64,000 bases of DNA from a virus. The notes under the pieces are model-generated. The model saw only the letters and a list, made by a program, of their open reading frames with translations. It was not told the DNA's origin and made no database searches. The stretch spans positions 19,051 through 83,050 of the IMG/VR virus record IMGVR_UViG_3300047462_000400. One strand, 5' to 3'. Within the stretch, counting starts at the first letter, position 1; the number at the start of each line of letters is the position of its first letter. Both the position numbers and the translations under genes were made by a program. This document shows, piece after piece, positions 23,486 through 31,257 of this stretch.

Positions 23486-23914
23486 TCAGGAACCCCGTCC
23501 ACCATCCGTCGTGGGCGCTCGCTCTCCGCGAGACGTCTTCTCGCCCGAGCGCCGACGACGACGAAGGCCCATCGGCCCGGACTGCGTATCGAACGACAGG
23601 GTCACGTTGAGGTACGCGCCGCCGGGTCGTGGGAGAAGCTGGGTCGCCCCGGGCGGAAGCGGGAACGAACAGCCGCTCCCCTCGCCGCAGAACGGCCAGT
23701 CAGCGGCCGTCACCGCCGAGTCGGCGCCGAACGAGGCGTAGACGGTCGTGGAGGTGGCCGTGCTGTTCAGCACGATGGCCGTCGTGACCGTTCCGGCTTC
23801 CGCACCGGCCTCGGACGACGCAGCATCGGGACCGCTCGCCGGATGGCAGCCATGGCACGACAGCCCGAGCAGCGTGACGAACGTGACGACGGCCAGCAGC
23901 GCGAATCGGAGCAT
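23486..23914 (-). CDS. Lipoprotein, possibly shortened at the C-terminus
   Basis: 142 residues. Signal MLRFALLAVVTFVTLLGLSC has a lipobox-like LGLSC at residues 16-20. A folded part reads AIVLNSTATSTTVYASFG and WPFCGEGSGCSFPLPPG. After LSFDTQSGPM the sequence becomes RRRRRSGEKTSRGER, unlike an exported domain, which suggests a frameshift or truncated tail. Likely anchored in the host envelope, perhaps for superinfection exclusion. Confidence 0.6.
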   Translation of the reverse strand: MLRFALLAVVTFVTLLGLSCHGCHPASGPDAASSEAGAEAGTVTTAIVLNSTATSTTVYASFGADSAVTAADWPFCGEGSGCSFPLPPGATQLLPRPGGAYLNVTLSFDTQSGPMGLRRRRRSGEKTSRGERAPTTDGGRGS

Positions 23915-23930
23915 GGCTCCGAGCGTACGC

Positions 23931-24410
23931 TCAGTCCTGGGTGAGCGTCATCGCTTCGATGACCTGCCCACTTTTCTGGATGTCGAGGAAGATGGCGTCC
24001 TGGTCCATCTTGCGGGTGAGCTCCTCGCCGAGCGCGGCCATCTCGTTGACGAAAGTCTTCTCGTCGAGCCCGTCCTCGTTGAGCACGATGATCTGCGCGC
24101 CCTGCTCGTCAGGCTCCCGCCGGCCGCCGAGCGGCTGCCAGATCCCTCGCTGGGTGAGGAAGCTCGCGCCCGACGAGCGCCCCTGCTTCTCGCGGATCTC
24201 GATGAAGAACTTGATGAGATCGTCCTCGGTCCAGTGCGGTTTGCCATGGACGTTGAAGCCCACGAAGAACCGCGCGGTGAGGAGGCGCGTCCCCGTCCGC
24301 TCGGTGCGACCCGACAGCTCGCCGCTCCCGTGCGTACGGAACCGTCCCTCGGGCTTGAAACGCCCTTTGCCGGCGATGCTGATGGGTCTGAGGTCGGCGT
24401 GCAGTTGCAT
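23931..24410 (-). CDS. Hypothetical protein, 159 residues
   Basis: MQLHADLRPISIAGKGRFKP, TARFFVGFNVHGKPHWTEDD, RSSGASFLTQRGIWQP, AQIIVLNEDGLDEKTFVNEM. ATG 24410 is chosen over upstream extensions, which read through the 39-residue gene. No family recognised. Confidence 0.7.
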   Translation of the reverse strand: MQLHADLRPISIAGKGRFKPEGRFRTHGSGELSGRTERTGTRLLTARFFVGFNVHGKPHWTEDDLIKFFIEIREKQGRSSGASFLTQRGIWQPLGGRREPDEQGAQIIVLNEDGLDEKTFVNEMAALGEELTRKMDQDAIFLDIQKSGQVIEAMTLTQD

Positions 24411-24414
24411 GGCT

Positions 24415-24534
24415 CTACTCCGATTGTACCGCGTTCCAGTTGACGTGCGCTTTGAGCCCCGGCGAGGAGACGGCGCCGTATATCCCCGCGGACCCACTGG
24501 ACCCGCTCGCGTTGCCGCCCGCTCCGCTGTTCAT
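24415..24534 (-). CDS. Small Ser/Gly protein, 39 residues
   Basis: MNSGAGGNASGSSGSAGIYG, AVSSPGLKAHVNWNAVQSE, stop TAG. Its ATG overlaps the preceding stop and its stop lies 4 bases before the next ATG, so spacing supports translation. Confidence 0.55.
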   Translation of the reverse strand: MNSGAGGNASGSSGSAGIYGAVSSPGLKAHVNWNAVQSE

Positions 24535-24806
24535 CGGCTGCCCTGCGGGTTCCAGTCCTTGCCGAACCGCGAGACGGTCTGGCGGGCAGCCTGGAGCCGT
24601 TCGCTGGTCTTCGCGCGCTCGGACTGCGCCTTCTCCCGGTCCGCCTGGAGCTGCGCCTTCGCGAGCATCCGTTCGGCGTCGCCGATGAACGCGAAGTCGA
24701 GGCGGGTCCGCGCGCCCGCCTTCGCGCGGGTGATCTCCTCCGCGGTCTGGAGGAGCTTCTCGGGGGTGATGTCCTTGGATTCGAACGGCGCGTGCTCGAG
24801 GTTCAT
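24531..24806 (-). CDS. Coiled-coil hypothetical protein
   Basis: 91 residues: DITPEKLLQTAEEITRAKAG, then AERMLAKAQLQADREKAQSE and RAKTSERLQAARQTV. A strongly helical, charged rod. GGGAGGAC lies before ATG 24806, and ATGA overlaps link it to genes on both sides. Confidence 0.68.
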   Translation of the reverse strand: MNLEHAPFESKDITPEKLLQTAEEITRAKAGARTRLDFAFIGDAERMLAKAQLQADREKAQSERAKTSERLQAARQTVSRFGKDWNPQGSR

Positions 24807-24973
24807 GACGGAAGTCCTCCCAGATCGTGACCGGTCAGCATGTCTGCCCACGCGGTGACGGTGCTATCGGGCTCCTCACCGACCGTGATGATGACGAAGA
24901 TCCACGCCGCCTGGACGTGCTTGGGCGACCACGGCGAGACGTTGACGGTTCCGTGCTCGTATCCCATGTTCAT
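24803..24973 (-). CDS. Small hypothetical protein, 56 residues
   Basis: MGYEHGTVNVSPWSPKHVQA, AWIFVIITVGEEPDSTVTAW. GGGAGACC precedes the ATG and the stop overlaps the coiled-coil gene. First gene of this leftward unit. Confidence 0.58.
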   Translation of the reverse strand: MNMGYEHGTVNVSPWSPKHVQAAWIFVIITVGEEPDSTVTAWADMLTGHDLGGLPS

Positions 24974-25002
24974 CGTGGTCTCCCTCGTGCTGTAGTGGGC
25001 GG

Positions 25003-25377
25003 GTGGACGTCGTCGCGCTGTACTTTCCTGCCGCCCGAGTGGTCGCCGAAGTCGCGCACCGACCGGAGCAGATCGAGCGGGGTCTCATGGGTCGCACCCG
25101 CGTGCCGGAGGGCACTGGGATGCTGTTCGACATGGGTAGGTTGGACGTGCACCGGTTCTGGATGGAGGGCACCCTCGTGCCGCTCGATATGGTGTTCATG
25201 GGGCCGGACTGGGTCGTCGTCGGTATCGTCCCGAACGCTGTCCCGTTCGACCGCACGCTCCGGGGAGTCCAGGCTCTCTCCCGGTACGTTCTGGAGGTTC
25301 CCGGCGGCTGGAGCGCTCGCCACGGCGTCGTGCCGGGCCAGCGCGCGGACGTCGTGGTGTTGCCGCAAGACCGCTGA
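25003..25377 (+). CDS. DUF192 family protein
   Basis: 124 residues. The DUF192 core is plain: RPEQIERGLMGRTRVPEGTG, MLFDM, VHRFWMEGTLVPLDMVFM, IVPNAVPFD, VLEVPGGWSARHGVVPG. The family folds as a small beta-barrel of unclear role, usually exported; here the signal peptide is missing. It stands alone on the + strand between leftward genes, as a moron gene would. GTG start. Confidence 0.82.
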   Translation: MDVVALYFPAARVVAEVAHRPEQIERGLMGRTRVPEGTGMLFDMGRLDVHRFWMEGTLVPLDMVFMGPDWVVVGIVPNAVPFDRTLRGVQALSRYVLEVPGGWSARHGVVPGQRADVVVLPQDR

Positions 25378-25383
25378 CATGGT

Positions 25384-26067
25384 TCAGACGGCCTCCACCC
25401 GGCGAGCCGCGAGCCGCATGGAGGCGACCATCAGAACCCCCACGGCGAACCCGCCGAGGTGCGTCCCGAACGAGATGTCCCCGCCGGTGCCGGCGAAGGC
25501 GTACCAGACGTTGATGCCGACGAACCCGACGATGAAGCCGAGCATGCGCGGGCGCAGGCCCCCCGCGACCGCCAGCACCCCGAAGATGGCCCCGGACGCC
25601 CCCACGAGCGCGCTGGTCGCGGTCGGGTCGACCACCACGTGGAGGAGCCCCCCGACGACGCCGGCAGCCAGGTAGAGGCCGAGGAACCGGAAGTGCCCGA
25701 TCTCGCGCTCCACGATGATGCCCGCGACCACGAGGGCCACCATGTTGGCGAGGAGGTGCTCGAGGCCGGCATGGAGGAAGAGGGACGCCAGGAGCGGTCC
25801 CACGGCGCCAGTGGCCATGAACTGGGCCGGGACGAAGCCGTGGGCGTCGCACATGGCCTCCACACCCCCCCGGAGCTCGAGGGCGTAGGCCGCCAGGTTG
25901 CCGAGGACGAGGGCGGCGGTGACAAGGGGGAGCGGCTTCATGATCGGATAGACGGAGTGATATCGATCGACTGGCGCCGGGCGCCAGACCCGGACTGACA
26001 TCTGGTGTAGGTCCGTTCCGTAACAGACGGGGCAGACGAGCGGTCCGGCAAGGTTTACGAGGTTCAC
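25384..26067 (-). CDS. Rhomboid-like intramembrane serine protease
   Basis: 227 residues with about six hydrophobic segments. Family marks: HAGLEHLLANMVALVVAG (loop/TM2), GASGAIFGVLAVAGG with the catalytic serine, and FGTHLGGFAVGVLM with the catalytic histidine. A 42-residue N-terminal extension (CPVCYGTDLHQM) precedes the first membrane span; the GTG start is chosen for its GTGA overlap, though ATG 25941 is possible. Rhomboids cut transmembrane segments of other proteins. Rare in phages; it may alter the host envelope. Confidence 0.85.
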   Translation of the reverse strand: MNLVNLAGPLVCPVCYGTDLHQMSVRVWRPAPVDRYHSVYPIMKPLPLVTAALVLGNLAAYALELRGGVEAMCDAHGFVPAQFMATGAVGPLLASLFLHAGLEHLLANMVALVVAGIIVEREIGHFRFLGLYLAAGVVGGLLHVVVDPTATSALVGASGAIFGVLAVAGGLRPRMLGFIVGFVGINVWYAFAGTGGDISFGTHLGGFAVGVLMVASMRLAARRVEAV

Positions 26068-26549
26068 GATTGCGCTCCCTCGGTTATGGGCTCAGCGCTG
26101 GACGCATCCTTCTCGGCTTCCGCGCAGGCGGCGTACATCATCTGCGCGATCCGCCGGATGGCGGCGTACTGGATGCAGGCGAGGCGCTTCTCGGTCTCCT
26201 CCGGCATGCCGATGTCCTTGGCTTCCTGCTCGGCCTCCGCCCACGTGTCCGTGAGGCACATGTCCGCGGCCCACTGGTAGAGGGCCTTCGTGTAGATCTC
26301 GACCCGGCCGTCTGCGTGCTCGTGGACGGAGTCGTCGTCGTCGCGGAGGTCGCCCGCGTCGAACGCTTCCACGGCGGCGCGGCACTCCTCGTAGATCCAA
26401 TCGTTTGGGAGCGTCCTCTGATGGGCGTCGCGAACGGCGTCCTGAAGCCACTGCGGCCGGTCCTCGACGAGCGTGATGAACTGCTCTTCTTCCTTATCGC
26501 CGTTCTGGCGGATCCTGGTCACGAAGTGGACTGCGAAGTTCGTAGGCAT
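26064..26549 (-). CDS. Hypothetical acidic helical protein
   Basis: 161 residues. MPTNFAVHFVTRIRQNGDKE, then a helical domain with YQWAADMCLTDTWAEAEQEA and IQYAAIRRIAQMMYAACAEA. GAGGAGAAC precedes the ATG. It overlaps the rhomboid gene by 4 bp, so the two are likely co-made. Confidence 0.7.
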   Translation of the reverse strand: MPTNFAVHFVTRIRQNGDKEEEQFITLVEDRPQWLQDAVRDAHQRTLPNDWIYEECRAAVEAFDAGDLRDDDDSVHEHADGRVEIYTKALYQWAADMCLTDTWAEAEQEAKDIGMPEETEKRLACIQYAAIRRIAQMMYAACAEAEKDASSAEPITEGAQS

Positions 26550-26624
26550 ATCTCGGTTCTCCTCGTTCGGTGTTGTTGTGGGTTCAGTGATTCAGTCCGT
26601 GCCTCCAAGATAAAGCACCTCCCG

Positions 26625-26770
26625 TGCCGCCGGTGTGCGCACAACAGTGTCACGTAGTTCTGGCGGGGTTCCGGGCCAGACGCGAAGCCGGCTTCGCAGG
26701 GGCAGGTGCGAAGTCTACGCGCCGCATAGTGCGCACGTTGTTGTAACTTAGTGACACCATTATGGTACGG
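26625..26770. promoter_or_regulatory. Divergent control region with palindromes
   Basis: This gap separates the leftward 26549 gene from the rightward operon. It contains a perfect 16-bp palindrome GCGAAGCC-GGCTTCGC (26682-26697) and two GTGCGCAC palindromes about 95 bp apart, one with GTGTCAC and one with GTGACAC nearby, making a large imperfect dyad. TTGTTG (26738) and TATGGT about 16 bp on could be a rightward promoter. It may be an operator array; a second origin or recombination site is less likely. Confidence 0.45.
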
Positions 26771-26789
26771 ATGTGGTACGACTGGTGCA

Positions 26790-26918
26790 TCCCGATCGGA
26801 CCAGCACCGCAAGCGCGATGAGGTCGAGGAAGACAACCTCTACTACGTCGCCGTGACCCGCGCGAAGTACGAGCTCATCCTCGTCGATGGGCTCGGTCGG
26901 GAGCGCGAGGAGGAGTAA
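26790..26918 (+). pseudogene. C-terminal fragment of a UvrD/PcrA-type helicase
   Basis: The open frame reads KRDEVEEDNLYYVAVTRAKY, then ELILVDGLG. EEDNLxYVAVTRAK is motif VI of superfamily 1 helicases. Motifs I-V and any start codon are absent, so only the last ~40 codons of a helicase gene remain. The TAA lies immediately before the GTG of the next gene. Confidence 0.65.
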
Positions 26919-27314
26919 GTGGCCACCCGGTTCGTTGCCGTCCCTGCTGCCGCCATCCGCAATCGGTTGGCGGCGGCGGGATTCCATCTCACCACTGCTT
27001 CACGCGGCTCCGAGGAGGTCTACGACCGCCAGCACGAGCGCGATGACCGGTACGTCGTCCGGGTCTACTCGTCGCTCACCCACGGTGCCGACGACGTTCG
27101 CGAGTGCGGGGAGGACGCCATCCGCGTCGTGGCGCTCTACACCGACAGCAAGTTCCACTATCCGCCCAAGGTGATTCCCATCTTCTCGGCGTCGCGGGTC
27201 TACCGCACCGGGACCGTAGAGGGAGTGCTCGACCGGATGATCGAGCGCGCGCGAGAGGCATACACCGCAATCAACGCTCATCGGAAAGGACCACTCAGGT
27301 GTTCAAGGACATAG
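26919..27314 (+). CDS. Hypothetical phage-type protein, 131 residues
   Basis: ATRFVAVPAAAIRNRLAAAG, RYVVRVYSSLTHGADDVREC, AIRVVALYTDSKFHYPP, RTGTVEGVLDRMIERAREAY: a compact alpha/beta domain. GAGGAGGAGTAA supplies the binding site for the GTG start. First complete gene of the 26.9-36.0 kb operon. Confidence 0.72.
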   Translation: MATRFVAVPAAAIRNRLAAAGFHLTTASRGSEEVYDRQHERDDRYVVRVYSSLTHGADDVRECGEDAIRVVALYTDSKFHYPPKVIPIFSASRVYRTGTVEGVLDRMIERAREAYTAINAHRKGPLRCSRT

Positions 27315-27727
27315 TCATCGATTCAGGGCAGTTGCCGCGAGGTATGCGTGACATCCTGGGCATCAGGACCACGCGAGTCGACGTCGGCATCTACAAGGAC
27401 TGCGGGTTCAATTTCCGCAGCGACGTCGACATGACGGACTGGGAGGAGTTCTTCCACGACGATGAGGTCCCCGCGTACGGCGTCGCCGATTCCATCGAGC
27501 AGTTCCTGGAACGGTTCGGCGCAATCATCACCGCGAGTCCACGCAGCTATGCGGTGGGGTTCACGGAGGTCCGCCGGGCCGACCAGGAGCCACGGGGCGG
27601 CTGGCGCTGGCACAAGTGGGGCGAGTACATCGGCAAGCACGAGCCGCAGTACGAGTACCTCTACGACGAGCCGCTCATCGAGAGCGTCGTGACGTTTTCG
27701 GTCATCCGGAGCAAAGATGGCTGCTGA
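27299..27727 (+). CDS. Hypothetical protein, 142 residues
   Basis: FKDIVIDSGQLPRGMRDILG, VDVGIYKDCGFNFRSDVDMT, RSYAVGFTEVRRADQEP, WRWHKWGEYIGKHEPQYEYL. GTG 27299, with AAGGA upstream, is preferred over the longer frame. Function unknown. Confidence 0.7.
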   Translation: MFKDIVIDSGQLPRGMRDILGIRTTRVDVGIYKDCGFNFRSDVDMTDWEEFFHDDEVPAYGVADSIEQFLERFGAIITASPRSYAVGFTEVRRADQEPRGGWRWHKWGEYIGKHEPQYEYLYDEPLIESVVTFSVIRSKDGC

Positions 27728-27971
27728 ATCGGTCAACAAGCTCCGGCGGTGGTGGGCGGCGGCGGCGGTGCACTCGGACCCGCTCACCAGGATCGACGCT
27801 CTGGTCAGCATCCGGAACGTGCTGCCCGCGGCGCTCCAGGTGATCGAGGTCGCGTGCGACACCCCGGAGAACGAGTGCGAGCTCAATAACGCCCTCTACC
27901 GGCTCCTCATGGCGGTGGAGGCGGAGGAGCGCAGGGTCGCGAGCGAGCGAGAGGGGAAGGACCATGGCTGA
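27717..27971 (+). CDS. Helical hypothetical protein, 84 residues
   Basis: SVNKLRRWWAAAAVHSDPLT, DALVSIRNVLPAALQVIEVA, ALYRLLMAVEAEERRVA. All-helical. The start lies inside the end of the previous gene (11-bp overlap). Confidence 0.65.
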   Translation: MAAESVNKLRRWWAAAAVHSDPLTRIDALVSIRNVLPAALQVIEVACDTPENECELNNALYRLLMAVEAEERRVASEREGKDHG

Positions 27972-28200
27972 CCACGATTACGTCGACTCGATCACGTTCA
28001 CCGTGGCCGAGGCAGAGGATCTCGTCGCAGCGTTGCGGTGGGCTATCGCCAATGGCGCCGGTCCGCATGCGCTGCCGGCTGATCAGCAGGGAAACGAGAT
28101 GGGGGGCGCCCAGGTCAAGCTCGAGATGATCCTGGGGAAGATTGAACGTCCGCTGAAGCGGGCACAAGACCGTCGAGTTCGACTCGGCAGGAAGGGATGA
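27964..28200 (+). CDS. Hypothetical protein, 78 residues
   Basis: MADHDYVDSITFTVAEAEDL, VAALRWAIANGAGPHALPA, QVKLEMILGKIERPLKRAQD. Acidic head, basic tail. GAGGGGAAGG before the ATG. Confidence 0.65.
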   Translation: MADHDYVDSITFTVAEAEDLVAALRWAIANGAGPHALPADQQGNEMGGAQVKLEMILGKIERPLKRAQDRRVRLGRKG

Positions 28201-28203
28201 GTC

Positions 28204-28977
28204 ATGGCAGCGGAAGCGAGGCGTGGATGCGGATACAGGAAGGTCGGTGGGCTCTACTTGGTCGGTGGGGGGCTGTCCGCTCCCTGCGACCGAATGCCGT
28301 ACGAGCTGCCGCGTTGCCCGACGTGCGGCGGGGGCGTCAAGTTCACCCGGTCGCATACCTGGCTCCAGCCTGAGTTCTTCCCGCGGCACTTGCAGCGCGG
28401 AGATTCGACGCTGAAGCAGGGCGGCCCGCCGCCGGAATCCGCGTTCTGCCAGGACGAGTCGGCATGCCCAGTCTGCCGCAACCGCGACGACTTCGGACCG
28501 CACCTGCTCCTCTGGATCGGCCGTGCGCACTACTCGCCGGAGGAGTACCTCAAAGAGTCGCGCGAGCTCGGCGTGAGCCGGCGCATCCCGGCCCCCCCGA
28601 AGGGCATGGTCATGGGCGAGACCTGGGTGTTACTCGCGCACCTGGACGCAGTGCCTACGAAGAACTTCTTCAAGGGGCAGCCGCAGTGCACCGTGTGCAA
28701 CTTCACCGAGGGCATGCACTCGCCGGGAGCACCCGCGGACGTCTGCTCGGCGTTCCAGGCGCCGAAGCCGACGCCGGGCATCTTCTGCGCGTTCATCCCG
28801 CGCGCGGTCGAGCTCATTCTCAAGGAAAGCGACGCGACGCCCGAGCGCCGGGAGAAGGAAGCGAAGCGTGGGGTGACGGTCGTCGCAGTTCCTGATGACG
28901 ACAAGGACCACCAGGGCAGCGTATGGGATGGAGAACCGATAACGGGGCAGGAAGAGCTGCCGGGAGTGTCATCATGA
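28204..28977 (+). CDS. Large zinc protein of phage type
   Basis: 257 residues. Cysteines fall as GCGYRKVGGLYLVGG ... PCDRMPYELPRCPTCGGG, then FCQDESACPVC, and later QCTVCNFTEGMH and CSAF. The first 100 residues match a common phage protein that begins CGxRxxGGxY with two zinc ribbons. Probably a multi-zinc scaffold; nucleic acid binding not shown. ATG after GAGTC. Confidence 0.72.
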   Translation: MAAEARRGCGYRKVGGLYLVGGGLSAPCDRMPYELPRCPTCGGGVKFTRSHTWLQPEFFPRHLQRGDSTLKQGGPPPESAFCQDESACPVCRNRDDFGPHLLLWIGRAHYSPEEYLKESRELGVSRRIPAPPKGMVMGETWVLLAHLDAVPTKNFFKGQPQCTVCNFTEGMHSPGAPADVCSAFQAPKPTPGIFCAFIPRAVELILKESDATPERREKEAKRGVTVVAVPDDDKDHQGSVWDGEPITGQEELPGVSS

Positions 28978-29378
28978 GCCAACATGGCAACAAGCGATTG
29001 GTCCAAGTGCGAGAGCTCCTCGACAACCATTCCGGGGAGCTGTCCGAGGATGAGCGGCCGGAGCTTCGGCGGATGCTCGATCGGTTGCTGAACCGAGGGG
29101 TCCCCACGGACAAGCAGAACCGGATGCTGACGGTTGCTTATCGGCGGATCGTGTTGGCGAAGAAGCCGCCGGCTGTTCCCGACGCGGGCCTGCTCCCCGC
29201 AATCGCCCTCAATCGCGGCGTCACCATCGACGATTACCGCCGAGTGCTCGAGACGACGCTCGACCGGCTCGAGGAGGTGCTGTCGACCGACCCCGATATG
29301 CCGAGCCACGCGCGCACGCTCGAGGAAGCGGAGAAGTGGCTCGAGGACTGCCGCGCAGCGCTCACGGGCAGTCAATGA
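28974..29378 (+). CDS. Helical hypothetical protein, 134 residues
   Basis: VQVRELLDNHSGELSEDERP, LRRMLDRLLNRGVPTDKQNR, DYRRVLETTLDRLEEVLSTD. All-helical, likely oligomeric. ATGA overlaps at both ends. Confidence 0.68.
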   Translation: MSQHGNKRLVQVRELLDNHSGELSEDERPELRRMLDRLLNRGVPTDKQNRMLTVAYRRIVLAKKPPAVPDAGLLPAIALNRGVTIDDYRRVLETTLDRLEEVLSTDPDMPSHARTLEEAEKWLEDCRAALTGSQ

Positions 29379-29543
29379 GCGAGCCGAAGCTCACCGCCGC
29401 GCAACGCATATCGCTGGCTCTGTACGCGCAGAACCCGCGCGGCGGTACGTACCGCAGTCCACGCGGACGGATGGCTCCACGCGCGTCCCGAAGCCCTCGC
29501 CAAGCTGGGATTGCTGGTTCGCCGTGAGCCCGTCGCTGTTTGA
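29375..29543 (+). pseudogene. Small winged-helix-like protein with a frameshift
   Basis: From ATG 29375 the frame reads SEPKLTAAQRISLALYAQNP, RGGTYRSPRG, then turns to Ser/Arg junk. In the -1 frame near 29467 the text resumes as DGWLHARPEALAKLGLLVRR, EPVAV, stop 29543. Joined, this is a ~56-residue protein of a common phage type. A one-base indel near CGCGGACGG is the simplest cause. Confidence 0.55.
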
Positions 29544-29562
29544 ATGACCACGAGAGGAAACC

Positions 29563-29754
29563 ATGGCGAAGAACACGAACACGAAGCTCCTGAAGAACGA
29601 CCACATCAACGTTCGCTGCACCCCGGCGCAGAAAGCGGCCATCGAGGCGGCAGCGGAGAAGGACGGCCTCGGAGCGAGCACCTGGCTACTCCAGCTCGGC
29701 CTGCGTGCTGCGCGCGAGCAGCCGCCGGCGCCGGGGAAGGCAGCACGGTCGTGA
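29563..29754 (+). CDS. Small DUF1778/ribbon-helix-helix-like protein
   Basis: 63 residues: DHINVRCTPAQKAAIEAAAE, KDGLGASTWLLQLGLRAARE. The strand followed by two helices is the ribbon-helix-helix layout of antitoxins and phage repressors. GAGAGGAAACC before the ATG. No toxin gene is adjacent. Confidence 0.68.
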   Translation: MAKNTNTKLLKNDHINVRCTPAQKAAIEAAAEKDGLGASTWLLQLGLRAAREQPPAPGKAARS

Positions 29755-30399
29755 GCCCGAAGCGCAGCAACTGGATCGATGTCGACATCGACGGTCTCGA
29801 GCAGACGCTGACCCGGCGGGTCGGCGCGGCATGGCTGCTCCACGAGCTCCTCTCGAACGTCTACGACACCGGCGCGAGCGCGTGCCAGGTGACGCTCGAA
29901 CCAATCCCGGGTCGTTCGCGCGCGAACAGAGGTCTGGAGCAACATCAAGAAGCACGACGTCGCGCAGCCGAGCGGCGAGATCCGCCCGACCCCCAAGCCG
30001 TACTCCGCGGGCGGCAAGCCGGCCGACTTTATCCCCAAAGACCGATGGACTGCCGGGATGCAGAACCTCGCCGACTATGCGGTCGACGTCGGCTTCCGGC
30101 TCATCAAGCGCGTCATCACCGTGCGGTTCGAGCGCGGCCGGTCCCAGTCGTTCTGGGGCGCCAACTACGGCGAAGGCGTACTGACGTACAACCACGACCG
30201 GCTCGGGCGGAGCTACTTCGAGGCCGGCATCACCGAACGGCACAACGCGCTCTTGCTCCACGAGCTCGCGCACGACAAGGCGCACAACCACCTGAGCGAA
30301 GACTTCTACCGGGCGCTCCAGACGCTCGGGGCCAAGCTCGTCGAGCTCGCCCTCCGCGAGCCGGAACTGTTCCGCAAGTACGGATGGAGGCCAGCATGA
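29751..30399 (+). pseudogene. Internally deleted HSP90-like (GHKL) ATPase gene with HExxH C-terminus
   Basis: The first ~45 codons (NWIDVDIDGLEQTLTRR, AWLLHELLSNVYDTGAS) match the start of phage GHKL ATPases, where E..SN..D is the N-box. The middle (G1/G2 boxes) is gone. After a frame change near 29925 the C-terminal part follows: EVWSNIKKHDVAQPSGEIRP, FWGANYGEGVLTYN, LLLHELAHDKAHNHLSEDFY. The latter is an HExxH-x5-H pattern of zinc peptidases. An internal deletion plus frameshift fits best; an intact small metallo-protein from ATG 30058 is also possible. Confidence 0.55.
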
Positions 30400-30968
30400 A
30401 GCGGCAGCCCAAGTCTGGCTCGAGATCGAAACGCAAGCGCGTCGTCGCGAAGCGTACCGCCAAGAGCGGCGCCACCATCACCGAATACTCGGACGGGTCC
30501 AGAAAGCTCAGCCTGTCGCAAGAGGCCAGCGAATTGCTCAAAGCTCAGTTCGAAGCGTTCAAGGCGAAGTTTGGTCGAGAGCCTGGGCCGCACGATCCGG
30601 TCTTCTTCGATCCGGACTCGGATACGCCGAAGCGGATGGACATGGACAAGATGTGGAATGACACCATCACGGCCGCGGTGAGGGTCGGCATCCGACCAGC
30701 AACCGTGTTCGCGATGTGGGTCACCCAGCGAGTGGTCACGTCCGATAACGAGGGACTCTTGTCGCCCGAAGAACGAGAAGAGTGGGACGACGCAGCGCAA
30801 GAGTACATCGACCAGGAGAGTGAACGATCCCGCATCTTCCGCGTTCTAACCATCGAGGGGGCGAACGCAAAGTCTGTCGCAGATGCAGACCGCTTGATGG
30901 AGCTCGCACGGTCGATCGGTGTGTACGACGCCGTCCTAAAACAGATTGACAAGTTGACATACAACTAA
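30396..30968 (+). CDS. Hypothetical protein, 190 residues
   Basis: A basic N-terminal tail (KRQPKSGSRSKRKRVVAKR) is followed by a helical domain (SQEASELLKAQFEAFKAKFG, MWNDTITAAVRVGIRPATVF, SVADADRLMELARSIGVYDA). Starts by overlapping the previous stop. DNA-binding is plausible from charge only. Confidence 0.68.
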   Translation: MKRQPKSGSRSKRKRVVAKRTAKSGATITEYSDGSRKLSLSQEASELLKAQFEAFKAKFGREPGPHDPVFFDPDSDTPKRMDMDKMWNDTITAAVRVGIRPATVFAMWVTQRVVTSDNEGLLSPEEREEWDDAAQEYIDQESERSRIFRVLTIEGANAKSVADADRLMELARSIGVYDAVLKQIDKLTYN

Positions 30969-30981
30969 GGAGTTGACGTCC

Positions 30982-31257
30982 ATGACCCGCCCGCTCAAGC
31001 CGTACAACAACGCCGAGACGGAATACTTCTACGAGAGCGAGAGCATGGTCGCGCTCCCATACAGCGACGAGCTCTGGGAGGGCCTACAAGCCATGAAGCG
31101 GGTGATCGACGATGCGCACGCCAAGCTGAAGGCGCTCGTCGAGCGCAAAGACCTGGCCGACCGGCTTCGGCTCATCGCCAAGCAGGGTGGGATGCCCATC
31201 CTGCCCGAGGTGGCAGGCGGGGGCGTCAATCGTCCGAGCAAGCGGGTGCGGGCGTGA
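30982..31257 (+). CDS. Hypothetical protein, 91 residues
   Basis: TRPLKPYNNAETEYFYESES, DELWEGLQAMKRVIDDAHAK. AAGGAG lies 8 bases before ATG 30982, preferred over the TTG at 30973. The leader holds GTTGAC three times within 35 bp. Confidence 0.65.
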   Translation: MTRPLKPYNNAETEYFYESESMVALPYSDELWEGLQAMKRVIDDAHAKLKALVERKDLADRLRLIAKQGGMPILPEVAGGGVNRPSKRVRA

